NCBI GenBank assembly: GCA_019188255.1
Contig: JAETXT010000009.1
Coordinates: forward strand, 1,860,001-1,924,000
Reading direction: 5' to 3'
DNA: 64,000 nt
Source of the DNA: Verticillium longisporum
Lineage: Eukaryota; Ascomycota; Sordariomycetes; Glomerellales; Plectosphaerellaceae
Shown one piece after another: positions 26,101 through 38,343 of this stretch. Under the pieces are notes generated by a model. It saw nothing but the letters and a program-made list of their open reading frames with translations. It was not told where the DNA came from and made no database searches. Each line of letters begins with the position of its first letter. Within the stretch, counting starts at the first letter, position 1. The position numbers and the translations under genes were made by a program.

Positions 26101-26166
26101 GCTGTCTGGTAAGCGGTACTGAGACTCGTGTGGGAACTGGCGGCACGACGTACGAAGATGAACCAC
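23116..26166 (-). CDS. Phosphoinositide-specific phospholipase C
   Basis: Hydrolyses PIP2 to IP3 and diacylglycerol at membranes. Exons 23864-26166 and 23116-23287 join in phase 2 to 824 aa. An EF-hand-like helical region precedes the X domain (PITNYFISSSHNTYLEGNQL, first catalytic His; second His in IVTHGWTL). A Ser/Pro-rich linker with a His run follows, then the Y domain (LGDLAIYTHSEHFKGFE, and MVALNWQYLDEGMMLNEGMF) and a C2 domain (MLSISILAGQHIW). The small last exon completes C2 with WACIRLDRLRPGYRYVRLMD, which is typical of the family, so the splice is sound despite the long intron (576 bp). No PH domain is visible. An alternative start is at 26037 (MPIFSRTNKD). The first 43 residues are basic and may be non-coding. 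Confidence 0.92.
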
Positions 26167-27753
26167 ATGGCTGGGGGGTTTGGAAGAGTGACCCTCGAGG
26201 GAGCAACTCAGGAAGGGGACGCCAGAGAAACGCGCTGCAAGGCGTCAAGTTGATGAGCAGCTAGCCCATTGAGTCGAGGCGAGAGACGTCAGGACATGGA
26301 GGGAGGGCGAGCAAGGCGAGGAGTTCGCGGTTGGAACCGTGGATGCTGTTCGATGGCTCGAGGTTGAGCAGGCGAGCGATACGCTATGTGTACTTTGGCG
26401 TCACTCACGGCACGATGCGATTCCTGGAACAAGAGGATGATAGTACGACGCAAGTTCTGGAGACCAAGGAAAAATGGAAGAGGAAAATGAAAATCAAATG
26501 AATGTCAGCAGCCAGCTGAAGTGCATGGCAGAAGCGGAGGATAGCCAGCCAGGAGGGATATGCAGCCTTGTCTGTGTCTGTGTCTGGGTTTGGGTCCAGG
26601 TCTGGGTCCAGGTCCAGGGAGGGCAGGTCTTGGGTCGCCCCACGCCGCTGCCATGCACAGGCACTGGGGCCTTGCTGACGGGTCCCGTCAGCGCCGCGGC
26701 GGCCAGGGCCGGGCCTCTAGCGGATCTTTCACCAATCGATAGCCCACGATAGGGACGCCGTAGGGCGACGGGGGGCGAAGCACTGCCCCTTGCCCCTCTT
26801 GCCCTCCAACTGCCCCCTAACCCCCTAACCATCCAGAAGCCGCCCTGCTCGCTACCATGCCTCGCGTGCGTGATCCTGCTGGATGATGTGCCTTTATTTT
26901 GGGAAACCTTTCCGGGGAGTCGGTTGCGACGGCGTCTTGGAATGAGATGAAGGGGAGTTTGACCATTTTCCCAGTCTGACTATCTGTCGAGCCTGGGGAA
27001 AGGAGAAGAGGATGGTCAAGGTACCTACCTACCTATGTAAGGTAGAGAGGTACCTGTCCAGGCAAGTAGGTAAGCTGACATCGTGTGCGCCTGGGTTGGT
27101 GCTTCCCACACGGAGCACAGGCTCAAGATTGGGGGCCAATACCCCAGGGCGTCCCCGTTCAATCCGTGCTAGGTGGTGCTCGAGTCGCCTAATCCGCACA
27201 CCGAACCCGCTTGACATTTGTTTTGTCGGCAAGAAATCAAGTGACCAGCTGAAAGCTGTTGGGTTTCTGCGGCCATGTCAAATACAGGCAGATTGATTGG
27301 TGCATGCCTCAAGTTTGAACCGGGTTGTTCTCATTACCGTGACTGGAAAAAGCCTACGCTTGCTGGCTAACTTCCCACATGAGATGCTTTGTCCAACATC
27401 TCTTGGCCGATGCCACGACGCCGCCCGTGGCCCCGGCTTCTGGCTGATGATGTCAGCAGGCCCAGGCCCGGGCAAAGCTGCGAGTGCTGCGAGCTCTACT
27501 GGGGGCATACCGGCCGGTCATGAGTTTTGCCTGCAGTCGCAAGCTCATGTGTTCATGTTCTTGACATGACTTGACGAATCGCGTTGCGACGACACAAGTC
27601 CACCAACCTCTTACACCTACCTGACCGATCTTTCAGTGCACAAAGGTCACCTTGGAGATACACGAAAGTTCAATCGCGTACTGACTGCACTGGCGGCGCA
27701 AGCACCTGACGTAATCATCTGGTCCTGCACCCCGAGACTCATCATCAACCGCC
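26167..27753. other. Intergenic region between phospholipase C and cupin genes
   Basis: This divergent 1.6-kb region should hold the promoters of both neighbours. It contains a GT/CCAGG-type low-complexity run near 26570-26625 and TACCTACCTACCT-type motifs near 27020-27070. No gene is supported. Confidence 0.45.
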
Positions 27754-28117
27754 ATGGCACACCCAGCGAAGAATGTGAGCCCCGAGGCAGAGGTCAAGTC
27801 GTGGGGTTTCAAGCAGGTCTTCACCTGGACAGACGCCCCGTAAGTCGCTCCTTGCCGTGACGCCGGCGCAGCAGCAGCAGCAGCAGCAAGGCAGTCTTCG
27901 CTGACACCGAAGGAGGGGCACCCACTACCCCCCGCACAGCCACCGGGCTTTGACGACGCACCTCATCACGAAAGGCAGCCTCACCATAACCTATCCCGAG
28001 GACGAGAGCCCGGCCAAGGAAACGCACGCCGTGGGCGAGCGTGTAGACGTGGCAGCAGGGCGACAGCACGAGGTCTGGGTCGGCACGCAGGGTTGCACCA
28101 TGGTCATCGGGGAATAG
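27754..28117 (+). CDS. Small cupin-domain protein
   Basis: A single compact cupin barrel of about 96 aa, too fragmented to appear as one open frame. Exon 1 is 27754-27839 (start MAHPAKNVSPEAE, ending FKQVFTWTDAP). Exon 2 runs from 27913 (or 27916) to 28117. The donor is GTAAGT. Two acceptors three bases apart (AAG/GAG) keep the same frame and give 96 or 95 aa. Exon 2 begins with the metal-binding cupin motif GTHYPPHSHR, then LTTHLITKGSLTITYP, and ends with the second motif region AAGRQHEVWVGTQGCTMVIGE. Conserved His residues suggest a bound divalent metal. The substrate is unknown; small fungal cupins are largely uncharacterised. The intron carries seven GCA triplets just before the acceptor. 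Confidence 0.8.
27868..27888 (+). repeat. GCA trinucleotide run inside the cupin intron
   Basis: Seven GCA units lie about 25 bases before the splice acceptor. Each unit boundary creates a CAG, so the run supplies several decoy acceptors. Confidence 0.95.
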
Positions 28118-30180
28118 AGAATAGAGAATAGAGAACCCAGCTAGCTGGCAGCTGAAGCGGCGGCCAGTGTTCATACAAGTCAAACAACGGCTTCTGGATA
28201 AACTTCGTTGTCATGCACACTTCTTGACACTTCAAGCAACAGGTAGCAGGAATGGACCAAGGTGGAACTCTTGCGACCGCCATGACGTAGATCCACGGTA
28301 CTCGTTCGTGACGAGTTCCCACAATGATGGAAACGACGCAGAGGTGCATTACAGATGATCCCTGGAGAGAGTCCAGTCGCCCAAAAAGGTCCGCCGAACC
28401 CGAAACAGCCACTGCTTGTGCACAGCAACCGGGTGGCCGGTGCTCGTCAGAAGATAGAAGATGAAGCTTCAGGGGCCGTCGGTTCCTTTGTCCCAGATCG
28501 CCCCCGCGTTGATATCCAGGAAAAAACAAAGTGTCCATCATCAGGGTCTGACGGCCGTCTGACAAGTTGCGACTGGCCATCGGGCGGCGGCAACGGCGAG
28601 TCAAGTACACGAACGCGACCTTGCTAGAGCGGGCGATTCGCGAAAACAGGGGGTTCCCTCTTCATGCGGAAGCTAGCCGGCAGGCATGGTTCGTTCGGAG
28701 CATTGAGAAGAGGTTTGATCTGCAGCCGTGTTCGCGCCAGGCTAGCATCGACGCCAGCCCGCAAACGGCCTTTTTCATCTTTGCTCGTTGCATGGTAGAT
28801 TACGACGATCGATAGTTGTTCCTCTAGTGACGACGTGCGTGTTCATTCGGGCCCTCGGTTGCCGCAGCAGAGCGAGCTCGAGGGCGTGCGCATGTCGTGA
28901 TTAATCTCGATGATGGCCGTCTGCTAGACAAACAGGACGAGATGGGAAATTGCCTGTTGCGCCTGGGACAAGAAGTCCCAAAGGAGCAAAATTGGCCCGA
29001 CCGCGTCTTCTCCTAGACCAGGGGTTGTCGTTGATGATTTCGGGCACCAGGGTGAGGGGGTGAATCCGGCGTCGGTCGCTGTGTTTCTTTCTTTCTCTTT
29101 GTCGCCAGTGCCGAAATGGCTGTGCATGTTCAATGCTCAGCCCGGTCAGGGACTGGTGTCAAGGCTTTGGACCGATTGGGCCCTCGTCAGCATGACGGGT
29201 CGTGGCGTGTTGATTGAATGCGTACCAGAGGGGGCGGCCTCTGCTTGTCGATTGGCGGGGCGGCGACGACAATCTGAAACGAGGGGAACACAACTGGCAA
29301 CGACAGACCGGCCGGCCGAGTCATTTCAGCGAGACCAAGTTATTCGATGGGAATAGCCATCGTGGCCTCCCCTCCCCCATCGGAGCGAGCTGAGCCAACC
29401 TGATGGCTAGCTGGCTGGGTCTGACTGTGCGCGATTGACAGGTGCCGAAGGCGGCGGCGCTACCTGGAGCCAGTAGTCCGCCAACTAGCTCCCCTGGAAA
29501 CGGTCATAGTCGCAGCCCGTGACAGGGAAGCATCTTGCAGAAGGGGAGATGAATCAAATCGGCCGAGGGAGAGAAGAGAGACCGGAGCATGCATGCGCAT
29601 GAGCCAGTAGAACACAATGCCGACAGGTGCAGGTAAAAGCCTACGTAAGATGGGGAGTTTGGAGCTGCTGCTGCTGATGATGATGATGAGTACATGATGG
29701 GTACCGGGAGCAGGAGTTGCCATGTCATAGCCAGACAGTCAGGCTGACTCCATAGCGGCCAAGTCCAGCAAGGCACGGCACCTCGCCCGTGGGCCATGGC
29801 ACTCAGCGTAGAGGTGCACAGCGGACCGGCGTCAGGGTGGGCAGGGGCCACGCAAACGTGGTGCGGCTTACTCCACGTCTGCTGCGATGTAGAGGGTACA
29901 AGCGAGGGGGGGTCCGCCACGCCAGGAACCACATACGGCATCCTCGTCCATCGCACTGTCGCTTCCGTGACATCGCAATTTCATAGCCTGGAATCCGCAT
30001 CACGAGTCCTCCATCATTTCGCCTGCCATTTGCTCCATTTCCCATATCCACACTAGTGGCACGATGCGAAGCAACGCCAGCTCACCTCGACGCCCATCTG
30101 GACGGATGTCTGTGACGATTCTCCGACAGCCTAGTTTCTCCTCTGGCATTGGGAATACTCGTCTCAGCAGTGAACACGTC

Positions 30181-30200
30181 TCTCTCTCTCTCTCTCTCTC
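30181..30200. repeat. CT dinucleotide microsatellite
   Basis: Ten TC units in a row, immediately after GAACACGTC. Confidence 0.9.
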
Positions 30201-30586
30201 ATACTGAGCTACCCACCTAGGCAGATGCATCGAGGCTCTCAATGCAGGCAAACTTATACCTACATGTACCTTACCTTGACCAGGCATACTGGGCGGGCAG
30301 CAAGGATTCATTCGATCCGACACGCCGTGGAACTGACAGACATGTGTGTCTGTTTGATGTGCCGCCAGGTTAGCGAGCGAGCGTGCGTTCTGGTCGTCTT
30401 GGAAGTAATATGACGACCCTGTCATGGCCAGTGGTGGCTCGGAAACGCCATTGAAGCCAATTGTGCGAGAAAGTACTGGGTACCTTCGGCACCCACATCC
30501 CCCCCACCGGATCTACTCATCTCAAACCAACCTAGCAGCTACTGGGCTGAGGTTCTCCTGCTCCAACCATGCCTACCTAGCTTGCG

Positions 30587-30660
30587 TAGGTAGGTACAAC
30601 CTTAGGTAGGTAGCTACCTAGGTACCTAGGTAGGTAGGTAGGTAGGTAGCTACCTAGCCA
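30587..30660. repeat. TAGG/CCTA tandem repeat with inverted symmetry
   Basis: Runs of TAGG and its complement CCTA alternate (TACCTAGGTACCTAGGTAGG and similar), so the block can fold on itself. The same core appears singly at other intergenic sites in the window. Confidence 0.85.
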
Positions 30661-31520
30661 AGGTACCCTACCAGGTAGGCCTCAGCTAAGGTTGCTAGCT
30701 TGGTAGGCGCCTCAATTCGATGTACCAACTTCCGTCTGGTCTGCAACCTCCTGGTTTCCAAGTTTCTTGATGTACGAGTCGAAATCGGCATCGCCCTTTT
30801 CGATACGTCCCAACTTTCTCCTCTACTCCATGTGCCTCTAGTCGACTCAACCTCCCTCTTCCTCTCCCCTCTCCCCTCTCCCCCCCTCCTCCCCCTCTAC
30901 TCCCTCCTCGCTTTCCCCTCGAACCTTTCCGCTTCGCCCTCTGTTCCCTTGTCTTGAATCGTGCATTCTGAAGCTTGGTGGTCCTCGATACGTGAACGCG
31001 CCGTCCCTCTTCTCTCTACAAAACCACAGGAAGCCCCCCTCCTCTCCCCTCCCCTTCAACGCTTGCTTCACTCTTGCTCTGCTTCTAGCTCTGCAACCTC
31101 ATCACCGCCTTTATATGACTGTCACCCTCCTATATCGTCCAGGACCGAGCATCCTCTCACTGGTATGCCCGACACTGACCGCCACCTGAGAACCACGAAC
31201 GCGAGTCGCCAGTTCCAGGCACAGCAATCACCCGGCATGGATGTTTCAAATCGCCTTGCGCTACGTCCTTAAACACTGGCCCTCCTCCTACCCGCCGGCC
31301 GCCTTTCTTCTGACGCCGAAGCTCTGTGGGCGCCCTCAACGTCATTGTCTCCGGGCCACGTATCTGAGCCTGGCTGCCACACTATTCGACTAGCTATCTC
31401 ATTGCTGGCTTCGTGCGTTGACGGGGACTAAAGACAACGCCAACCAGACTATACGGCGAGTGCAAAAACCGAAGTGAGAGCTTGGCCGGTTCTCTCCTCT
31501 CCAGCACGACACTATTCGCC

Positions 31521-34500
31521 ATGGGAAACGCACCGTCTGTCGAGACGTTGCATTCTCAACCAAATATTCACACGGCGCAGGGTAACATATATTCGCCGCC
31601 GCCAGCCAAAAGGCAACCTCAGAAGCTTTCGAAGCCGCGCGTCGGCAACCATGCATCTTCCAATACAGCATCCCGCCGTCGGGACTCGAACGCTCCGTCG
31701 ATTGCTTCCAGCGTCTCACCGCTTCCGCCAAACCCCAGCCCCAATCCCAACCAAAACTTGAGCGTGAACACGCGCCGATCCTCTGCATTGCCATCGCCAG
31801 TAATGCTTTCCCCGGCGCCATCGATCTTTCCCAATGTTCCCACTGCGTCTTCAATCCCGCCGGAGACAACTTCGGATCCCACCGGCGGCTCCAAAGATTG
31901 GTATCGACGCTCTTCGGGGCTATTCCGGTCTAAAAGTTCCCAAGAGGACAGGACGAATAGGAGGAGAAGCGGCCTGGTGCCACCCATGCCTGGCGAGAGG
32001 CCGTCCAGAGCCAATTCCATGAACTGGGAATCTCAAGCAAATTTGGACCACGCCAGGCAACAATTGGAGAGGTAAGCGGCGCATGGAGTAACCTACCAAC
32101 AGCATTTGCAGTGGCTAATTCGGGGTGTCACAGCTGGAATGTCGCTGGTAACCGCCAGTCGGTCAACTACGACATGTCTTCCTACGAGTCGAGGCGATTG
32201 CTCAACATGACGGACCAGCCTCTGGTCCAGGAGCCCGAATCAGTTACGGTTGAACCCCAGCTGGGTGAAATTGATCAAGCCACGTGGAAGAGCTCACATC
32301 CTCACGAGGTGCCAGCTGTTTCCATACCGAGAGTGGATTCTAACGTGTCCCTTTATGCACCTGCTCGTCGTCGCTCAGTGATCCAGACGCCTGGTGTGGC
32401 GACGCGGAAGCCCGGGGATAGTTCTGTGTCACGAAAATCGAGCTTCCGCCACAGCCACCCGCCGACCCCCGTAGGTGGCCGCTCCAGGCGCGGTTCATAC
32501 GTGGCAGAAGCCGAGGTCGTACGGGTGATATCGATGCCACCGCCGAGGGTCATTGCCGTTGATGAGGTGGAAAGAGTCGAGACTCCGTTAGAGCTCGATT
32601 ACAGGCAGCTGGGCGCCATGAAGCACGGTTCCCTGCGAATTACCAACGGCGCCGCCAGCCCCGTCCCCAGTGTCGAAGGCGACCTTCCGCACGACAAGGC
32701 ATTTGGTAGGGCCCCGGAATGCGAGATACCCATGACGGGGCAAACTCCCAAGCAGACACTTGCTCCTATCACTACCACGTTTATCAATCACAAGGCTGTT
32801 TCCTCCGTCCCTCAAAGCACCTTTGTCGGTTACCATGAGCCTGGAGATACCTCGGCTCACTGTCTTTCGCCCGAGTACGCCCCCTACGAGGTTCTCGACG
32901 TAAGAGAAGATCCCAGTGCAAAGCCGGCTATTGAACGACCCGTGGCAAGGCAAGATGTTGCACAAGGCGTCGTGCAAATCGACAGCGGGCTCGTCGTCAC
33001 ACCCATGTCAGAGGCGCCTGCAGACGTCCTCAGGCCTTTAGCAAAAGCCGATTCTGGATATAGCTCAAACGTCTCGTTGCGTTCGTTCAGCTCCAAGAAG
33101 GCTGTTGGAGGGAATGAACGTCCCAGTCGCGCCAGAACAGATGGGAAGGCCAAGACATCGAACGATGCCATGGATACAAGTCCTAACGACCTCAATGAAA
33201 TGGGCTCGACACAGTCCTGCATGTCAGATCACCAAGTTGAGAGAAACACTGCGCTATCACCTCGAGGTTGTTCGCCGACAGACGTTGCTTCTCCGAAGCA
33301 GGTTCTCCCGCCTGGGAGTCCTCTCCAATCAGCGTCCGACGACCTGCACTCTCCGTCCCCCTCGAGCAAGATGCGCAAAAGGCTGCACGCTTCCTCGTCC
33401 TACATCTTCGGCCGAACGCCTGAGAAACCAGAAAGTGCGCCGGCTAGCTCTGCAACCATGGATCCCGTAGAGGAAAGGCCCAGCTCGACGCTGAGTATTG
33501 GTGGCAACAGCAGCAACAGAAACAAGCTTCAAAGGCTGCTTAGTGGCGCAAGTATGCGCGGCCCGCCTGCAGTTCACCCAACCCATTCTGTCGAATCGTC
33601 TATTCCATCAATACCTCGGGAGGTTGGGGCAAAACTTATGGAACACACGGGAAAGTATCCGATGATGTCCAAGCAACTTACTGTACATCATCAACCAAGC
33701 AAAGACACCCTGAAGACAATATTGAGTGTCGGTAGCGTGGAAGCCAGTGGTATAAACAACATTCGGGACTCGTTGACTTCACCAGAAGCAACCTTGGCTC
33801 CTGTCGCTGAGACGTCCAAAGGTGCACGTCGACGGAGTCTGCAGCCCATTTCGGCGTCAATCTCTCAGGCAGCAGCAGCGATCATGTCGCGCAAGAGCAT
33901 CCGGCGAAAGCCCATTTCGACGCACAAACAACAGAGCGACCAGTCTCAGGAGAATGAACTCATCCAGAACGGGTTCGAATCGAGCGTCACGAGCATTGAC
34001 TCTAACCGCGATAGCGTTGGCCGAAGTGCCTTCGATCAAGCCTTCACGGCCCTTGCCGCGGACGACCACCAGCACACCGACACGAGGAGGTCCATGACTA
34101 TGACGGCGCAGCAGGAACGAGATCTGGGTTACTACCGTCCACCGCCCATCAGAACAAAATCGTCTGCTAGTAGGCAGCCTTGGCCATCATGCAGGTCGCC
34201 AATCCCGGAGCTACCCGAAACGTCTCCGCCTCGACAAAAGACAAAGTCAATGCCTCCTGTTAGTCTTAGAACACGCAGAAAGTCGGCTGGAGCCAGTACA
34301 CAATCGATGTCGCGCAAAAGTAGCCGCGATAGCCTTCAGGGCCCTCTTCTCTCCGCACCACCAGTGCCGTCCATCAAACCTGAATTCCAGCACCCCCAGC
34401 ATGCCGCTTTTTCTTCGGTACGGGCCGGCCATCTCGACTCTGCGAACCGCGGTACCTCGTCTGCCGCAAACCATGGTATCTATCGCCCTATGAGCGCCAC

Positions 34501-34831
34501 CATCGGAGCTCAGCAGGTACGCAGTCCAGGCCTACGACACCGGTCCAGCTATGACGGTCACAGCAGTCTCCAGCGGCATGCTGGTTTCGGACAGGGCCGG
34601 TATCAGACTAGTACGCAAATGCAGATGCAGACTGGGGAATACTACCAGAACCAACTCTTGCAGCTTCAGGAGCAGTCATGGCGCGGGGAGGAACAAAACT
34701 TTGGTCGCTCAGGGCCTGCTGACCCTCGACTCGGCCACTCGCGAAACCAGAGTGGCGGTACGAACCCACCCTATCGCATACTACACAGCTACAACTCGCC
34801 GGCATACCGAAACGTCCAGCTCTGGAGCTGA
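31521..34831 (+). CDS. Ser/Pro-rich disordered protein with N-myristoylation-type start
   Basis: Exons 31521-32071 and 32134-34831 join in phase 2 across a 62-bp intron (GTAAGC...CACAG) to 1082 aa. The start MGNAPSVE fits the N-myristoylation pattern (Gly2, Ser6), which suggests membrane attachment. An upstream in-frame ATG 39 bases earlier is less likely because it would lose this motif. The rest is low in hydrophobics and rich in Ser, Pro, Arg and Gln. Many RRxS-type basophilic kinase sites are present (RRRSV, RRGSY, RRRSLQ, MSRKSS), and a Gln/Tyr-rich C-terminus follows. No catalytic domain or transmembrane helix is seen. The pattern suggests a phospho-regulated cortical scaffold, but that is inference. 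The family is not recognised. Confidence 0.75.
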
Positions 34832-35650
34832 GCACCGGGCACACAACTCATTCGAATCTACAAACCGTCCGCGCTCTGACTTTCCTTCTCTGTATCATGG
34901 CATGGTGCATCACAAGGGAGTGCCATCATGTGCATCGGCAGGCCCCTTTCCACACAATCACGATCCTTCAACATTGAAACCCATTTCCTTCACAAATAAC
35001 GGCACACACGGCACCTGGTGCACGTCGACCGATGCGACTTGCATACACCAGACCTTCCCCGCGGATACACACGCTTTTCCTATTTATTGTCTCTTTTGCA
35101 CAATACAGACTCACACACGTACACAACTGGATGGACCTTCTAACGAATACCGGATCCGGGAGCCCGAAAGCGGCAAGAGATCTTGATGACACTAGGCAGT
35201 GGTTGATACGCATACGCATTTTATACCTTGGGGCGGGCCGGTTTTGGTCTGGAAGACTAATTGATGGATTTTGCATTTCTTGTTCGATTTTTAACTTGAT
35301 ATACCCCTGAAATTGACCAAGTTTTCATCATCGTTTCTCAAAAGCTGAATGTAGCGCATGGCCACATTGCTGCCTTGGTGACACTATCGAGTCTATGTAG
35401 CCCTGAAGCAGTCATGTTAAAGTACCTTGTACAAAAGTTCACGCGCATGTCATCGAAGTAGGGCCATCAATTCGTTCCCCAACATGTCGATATCTATTCG
35501 TCACCTCTGTCCCAGTTGAATCCTCGCCCCGATATTCGTAGAATCTGCCAGCTGCCTCCAACCGCACACGCCCAGACACAAAAAAACAAGAATACGGAGG
35601 CACAAAAGCCCCCATGATAGGAACCACCACGCAAGACCCCAAGCGCGGGC
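34832..35650. other. Convergent intergenic region
   Basis: These 0.8 kb separate the 3' ends of the 1082-residue protein and RTA1-like genes. The sequence is AT-richer than the flanking coding DNA, as expected for 3' UTRs. No gene is seen. Confidence 0.55.
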
Positions 35651-36790
35651 CTACACGCCGTCCGAGGTAGAGCTAACCTCGCTCTTGCCCCAAGGGCGGA
35701 GTCCGCGCGGGGCCGCGCCGGCGGGCCGCGCCCCCTTCTTCTCCCTGGCGCCGCGGCGGCCGCAGACGTGGAGGCCGCCGACGCCCTCGAGCAAGGCGGC
35801 GCAGGCCCAGGCCGGATGCAGGACGTTGAGCAGCAGCACGGCCGCGGCGATCATGGCGCTCTCAAAGGCGATGAAGAGGTCCTGGCGGCGCATGAGCGGC
35901 CCCGTCCAGCCGCCGGAGAGCTCGGCGACGCGGAAGACGCAGCGGATGAAGATGCAGACGAAGCTCAGGGCCAGGGCGGCGAGGAAGGCGCGGAAGAGGC
36001 GCGAGGCCCGCACGGCCGACAGCGTCGGGTCCTGGTCGAGGGCGGCGGCGGCGCCGAGGCGCCGGCTGCGGCGCAGCGTGTTGAGCGCCAGGTCGGCCGT
36101 CACGAGCATGAAGATGAGCATGGTCACGACTTGGAAGACGAGGCCGCCGAGCATGATGTTGTCGCCCGTCTCGGAGGACTCGTCGTTTGTCGAGGCGATG
36201 GAGGCCATGGCGCCGCCTAGGGCCTGGAGCACGAGGGAGATGACGTCGCACGGGATGAACTTGGAGGGACGTGCGTGTTAGCTGTGCGGACGCCGGCTGA
36301 GGAAGACGGGATGCGTCGGACGCGGGGAGACGCGGGGCGAAGGACGGCTTACGATGCGGGTGTACCACTCGGGCTTGATGCGCGAGTTCTCGGCGCCGTA
36401 GGCGTAGACGATGCGGCGCAGACACAGGTAGATGCCGGCGGCCAGGAAGGCGGGGCCGATGGTGAGGCAGCAGATCTGGATGAGGAAGCCGTTCTCGTCC
36501 CAGCGGTTCTGCCAGCTCACGACGCGGCCGGCGTAGCCGAGAATCTCGCAGGCCACGCCGAGGATCATGGCGATGAAGAAGGAGAGGCCGCGGCGGGTGA
36601 CGGCGTAGGTGGTGATGTAGGCGAGGGCCGAGAGGGAGAAGAGGGCCAGCATGGTCGCGTTGGCGCCGATGCTGAGGCGGTACTCGTAGTAGCTGTTCAT
36701 GTCCTCGCATTCGAGGCTGTCACTGTTGTTGTAGCACCAGTCAAACCAGTCCCGGTCGGACCAGTTTTCGGAACCGGTGGGGGCGTTCAT
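35651..36790 (-). CDS. RTA1-like seven-transmembrane protein
   Basis: Membrane protein of the fungal RTA1/Rsb1 family, whose yeast members affect lipid export or resistance to toxic lipids and 7-aminocholesterol. Exons 36353-36790 and 35651-36259 join in phase 0 across a 93-bp intron, giving 348 aa. A short Asn/Trp/Cys-containing outer N-terminus precedes hydrophobic helices, including ATMLALFSLSALAYITTYAV, FFIAMILGVACEILGYAGRV and IQICCLTIGPAFLAAGIYL. Family-typical segments are GYAGRV and FIPCDVISLVLQALGG. Exon 2 has four further helices, then a basic cytosolic tail (GRRGAREKKGARPAG). The start is a clear ATG (MNAPTGSENW). Third positions are extremely GC-rich, which creates long antisense open frames that are not genes. 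The substrate cannot be told. Confidence 0.88.
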
Positions 36791-38343
36791 GATGAGAGAG
36801 TGGGAGACACGTATGGAAGAGACAAGGCAGCAGATGTGAGGATGAAGACGAAGTCAAGGGGGTTCTAGAGAAGAGCCGGTGGGAGTGAGGTGAGTTGTTG
36901 CTTGCAGACAGGAGGTCAGGGGAGGAGGACATGAACCAATATATGGGAAGTGCTACGATGAACCTGCCGATGATTCTAAGTGCTGCTCAACATGCTGCCA
37001 GGGGACGCACGTTGAAAATAACAGTAAGCCACGAACACCTCTGCGTACCTAGGAAGGAGTGTATAAACTCGGAACCGCAAGCAATCAGAGCAGAGACATC
37101 AGGCACCAACATCTGCAAAACAGCGGTACTGGGGGTGGCTGTGTCCTCCCGAGCGATGGATGACACAGCACGATAAACGCGAATCGAGAGGGCTTAGCAT
37201 TCTTCGATGTGCGAGGAAAGGGACCCATGAAGGGACGAGACGCGAAGTGCGATGGACCGTGAGCGGTCTCGGGATATGACGAGGAGGCAAGGCGACCAAC
37301 GAGAGCGCGGGTGTCAGCCTCCAACAACCCGTCACCGCTTCTTGTCGACGGGCGTTGAGGGCGTCAAGGGGGGGGAAAGATTTGAAGAGAACAGGCCAAT
37401 CTGTCATCCCGGCAGACGGCCGTGTCGTGTGTCGTGTGTCAGACGGAACCCTGCCAGCTCATCAACAGCCTGACATGGCTGAAGCTATCGCTTCCTCCGC
37501 CTGTCAAGTTCCTCGGGGACCGAGATGGAGATGAGAGATGAGAGGCGTCTTCGAACGTGGCTCAGACCGCCCGAGGAGTGAGCAAAAAGTGCGAGTGCGA
37601 GCGGTCCAGTCAGACGAGTGCCTCAGCGAACATGTCAGCAGGAGCTGGAGTTGGTACGACGTGGGCTTTCTGAGCACGTTCACCCACGGGTTTGATCTTC
37701 ATGGGATCGCTGATCCTTCGCGAAGCTTAAACTTTCGGGCAAAGGTCACAGTAGCCGCCGAAGAAGAAAAGAAGCTTATTATGGATCAAGATTCTCTCCA
37801 TGGTGGGCACGTTGCTGTGTACCGTCAGACGAGAGTGTGCTAGACGGGCGAGGCTTTGCAATGCAGACAGCTTGTCTCTAGAGAGACACGCAATGTATGA
37901 TAATTGAACATCACACATGACGCTCCATACGGCTGCTTGCGGATAGATTCGCTGGTACGCCGTCGTTGTCCTGAATGAAGCGAGGTGAGCGAAGAGGCGA
38001 AAGGCCGAAGAAGCGAGAGCCGGCTTGGCGCTCACGTACACGTACACGTACACATCCAGGATCAGAACAATAAGCAGAGCACGGGCCACTGCTTGTCTAT
38101 CCCAAATCAGGCGGCGACTGATGCAGAGCCTCCTCGCTTGCTTTTGTGCTCAGGTTGCGACTTTGACAACACACTCGAGGTTTACCCAGACTTCTGGGCT
38201 CCATGTCGGCTCAAGATCGATGTCGACACTATTGCGATGAAATAAATTACGTCTTTATTGTGTGCTCCTGTCCTTGGGGATCTGCGCTGTATGCGCTATA
38301 CTGAAGAAAAAAGAATTCCTACTGTCCAAGTCAACGAGTGCTC
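36791..38343. other. Intergenic region upstream of the RTA1-like gene
   Basis: 1.55 kb between the RTA1-like start and the 3' end of the lipase gene, both on minus. It should hold the RTA1-like promoter. Short open frames only; ACGTAC-type repeats lie near 38035-38055. No gene is called. Confidence 0.5.

Larger units (their letters stand above)
28118..31520. other. 3.4-kb intergenic region and long leader
   Basis: No gene is supported between the cupin gene and the 1082-residue protein. It contains a CT dinucleotide run (30181-30200), a TAGG-type tandem repeat (30587-30660) and a strongly pyrimidine-rich block (about 30840-31080). That block resembles fungal transcription start regions and would give the downstream gene a leader of several hundred bases with short upstream open frames. 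Confidence 0.5.

Noticed and set aside
25291..26112. 273-codon open frame on plus
   Set aside because: Antisense to the phospholipase C N-terminal half.
26810..26832. Telomere-like CCCCCTAACCCCCTAACC
   Set aside because: Only two units with an extra C each; surrounded by normal intergenic sequence.
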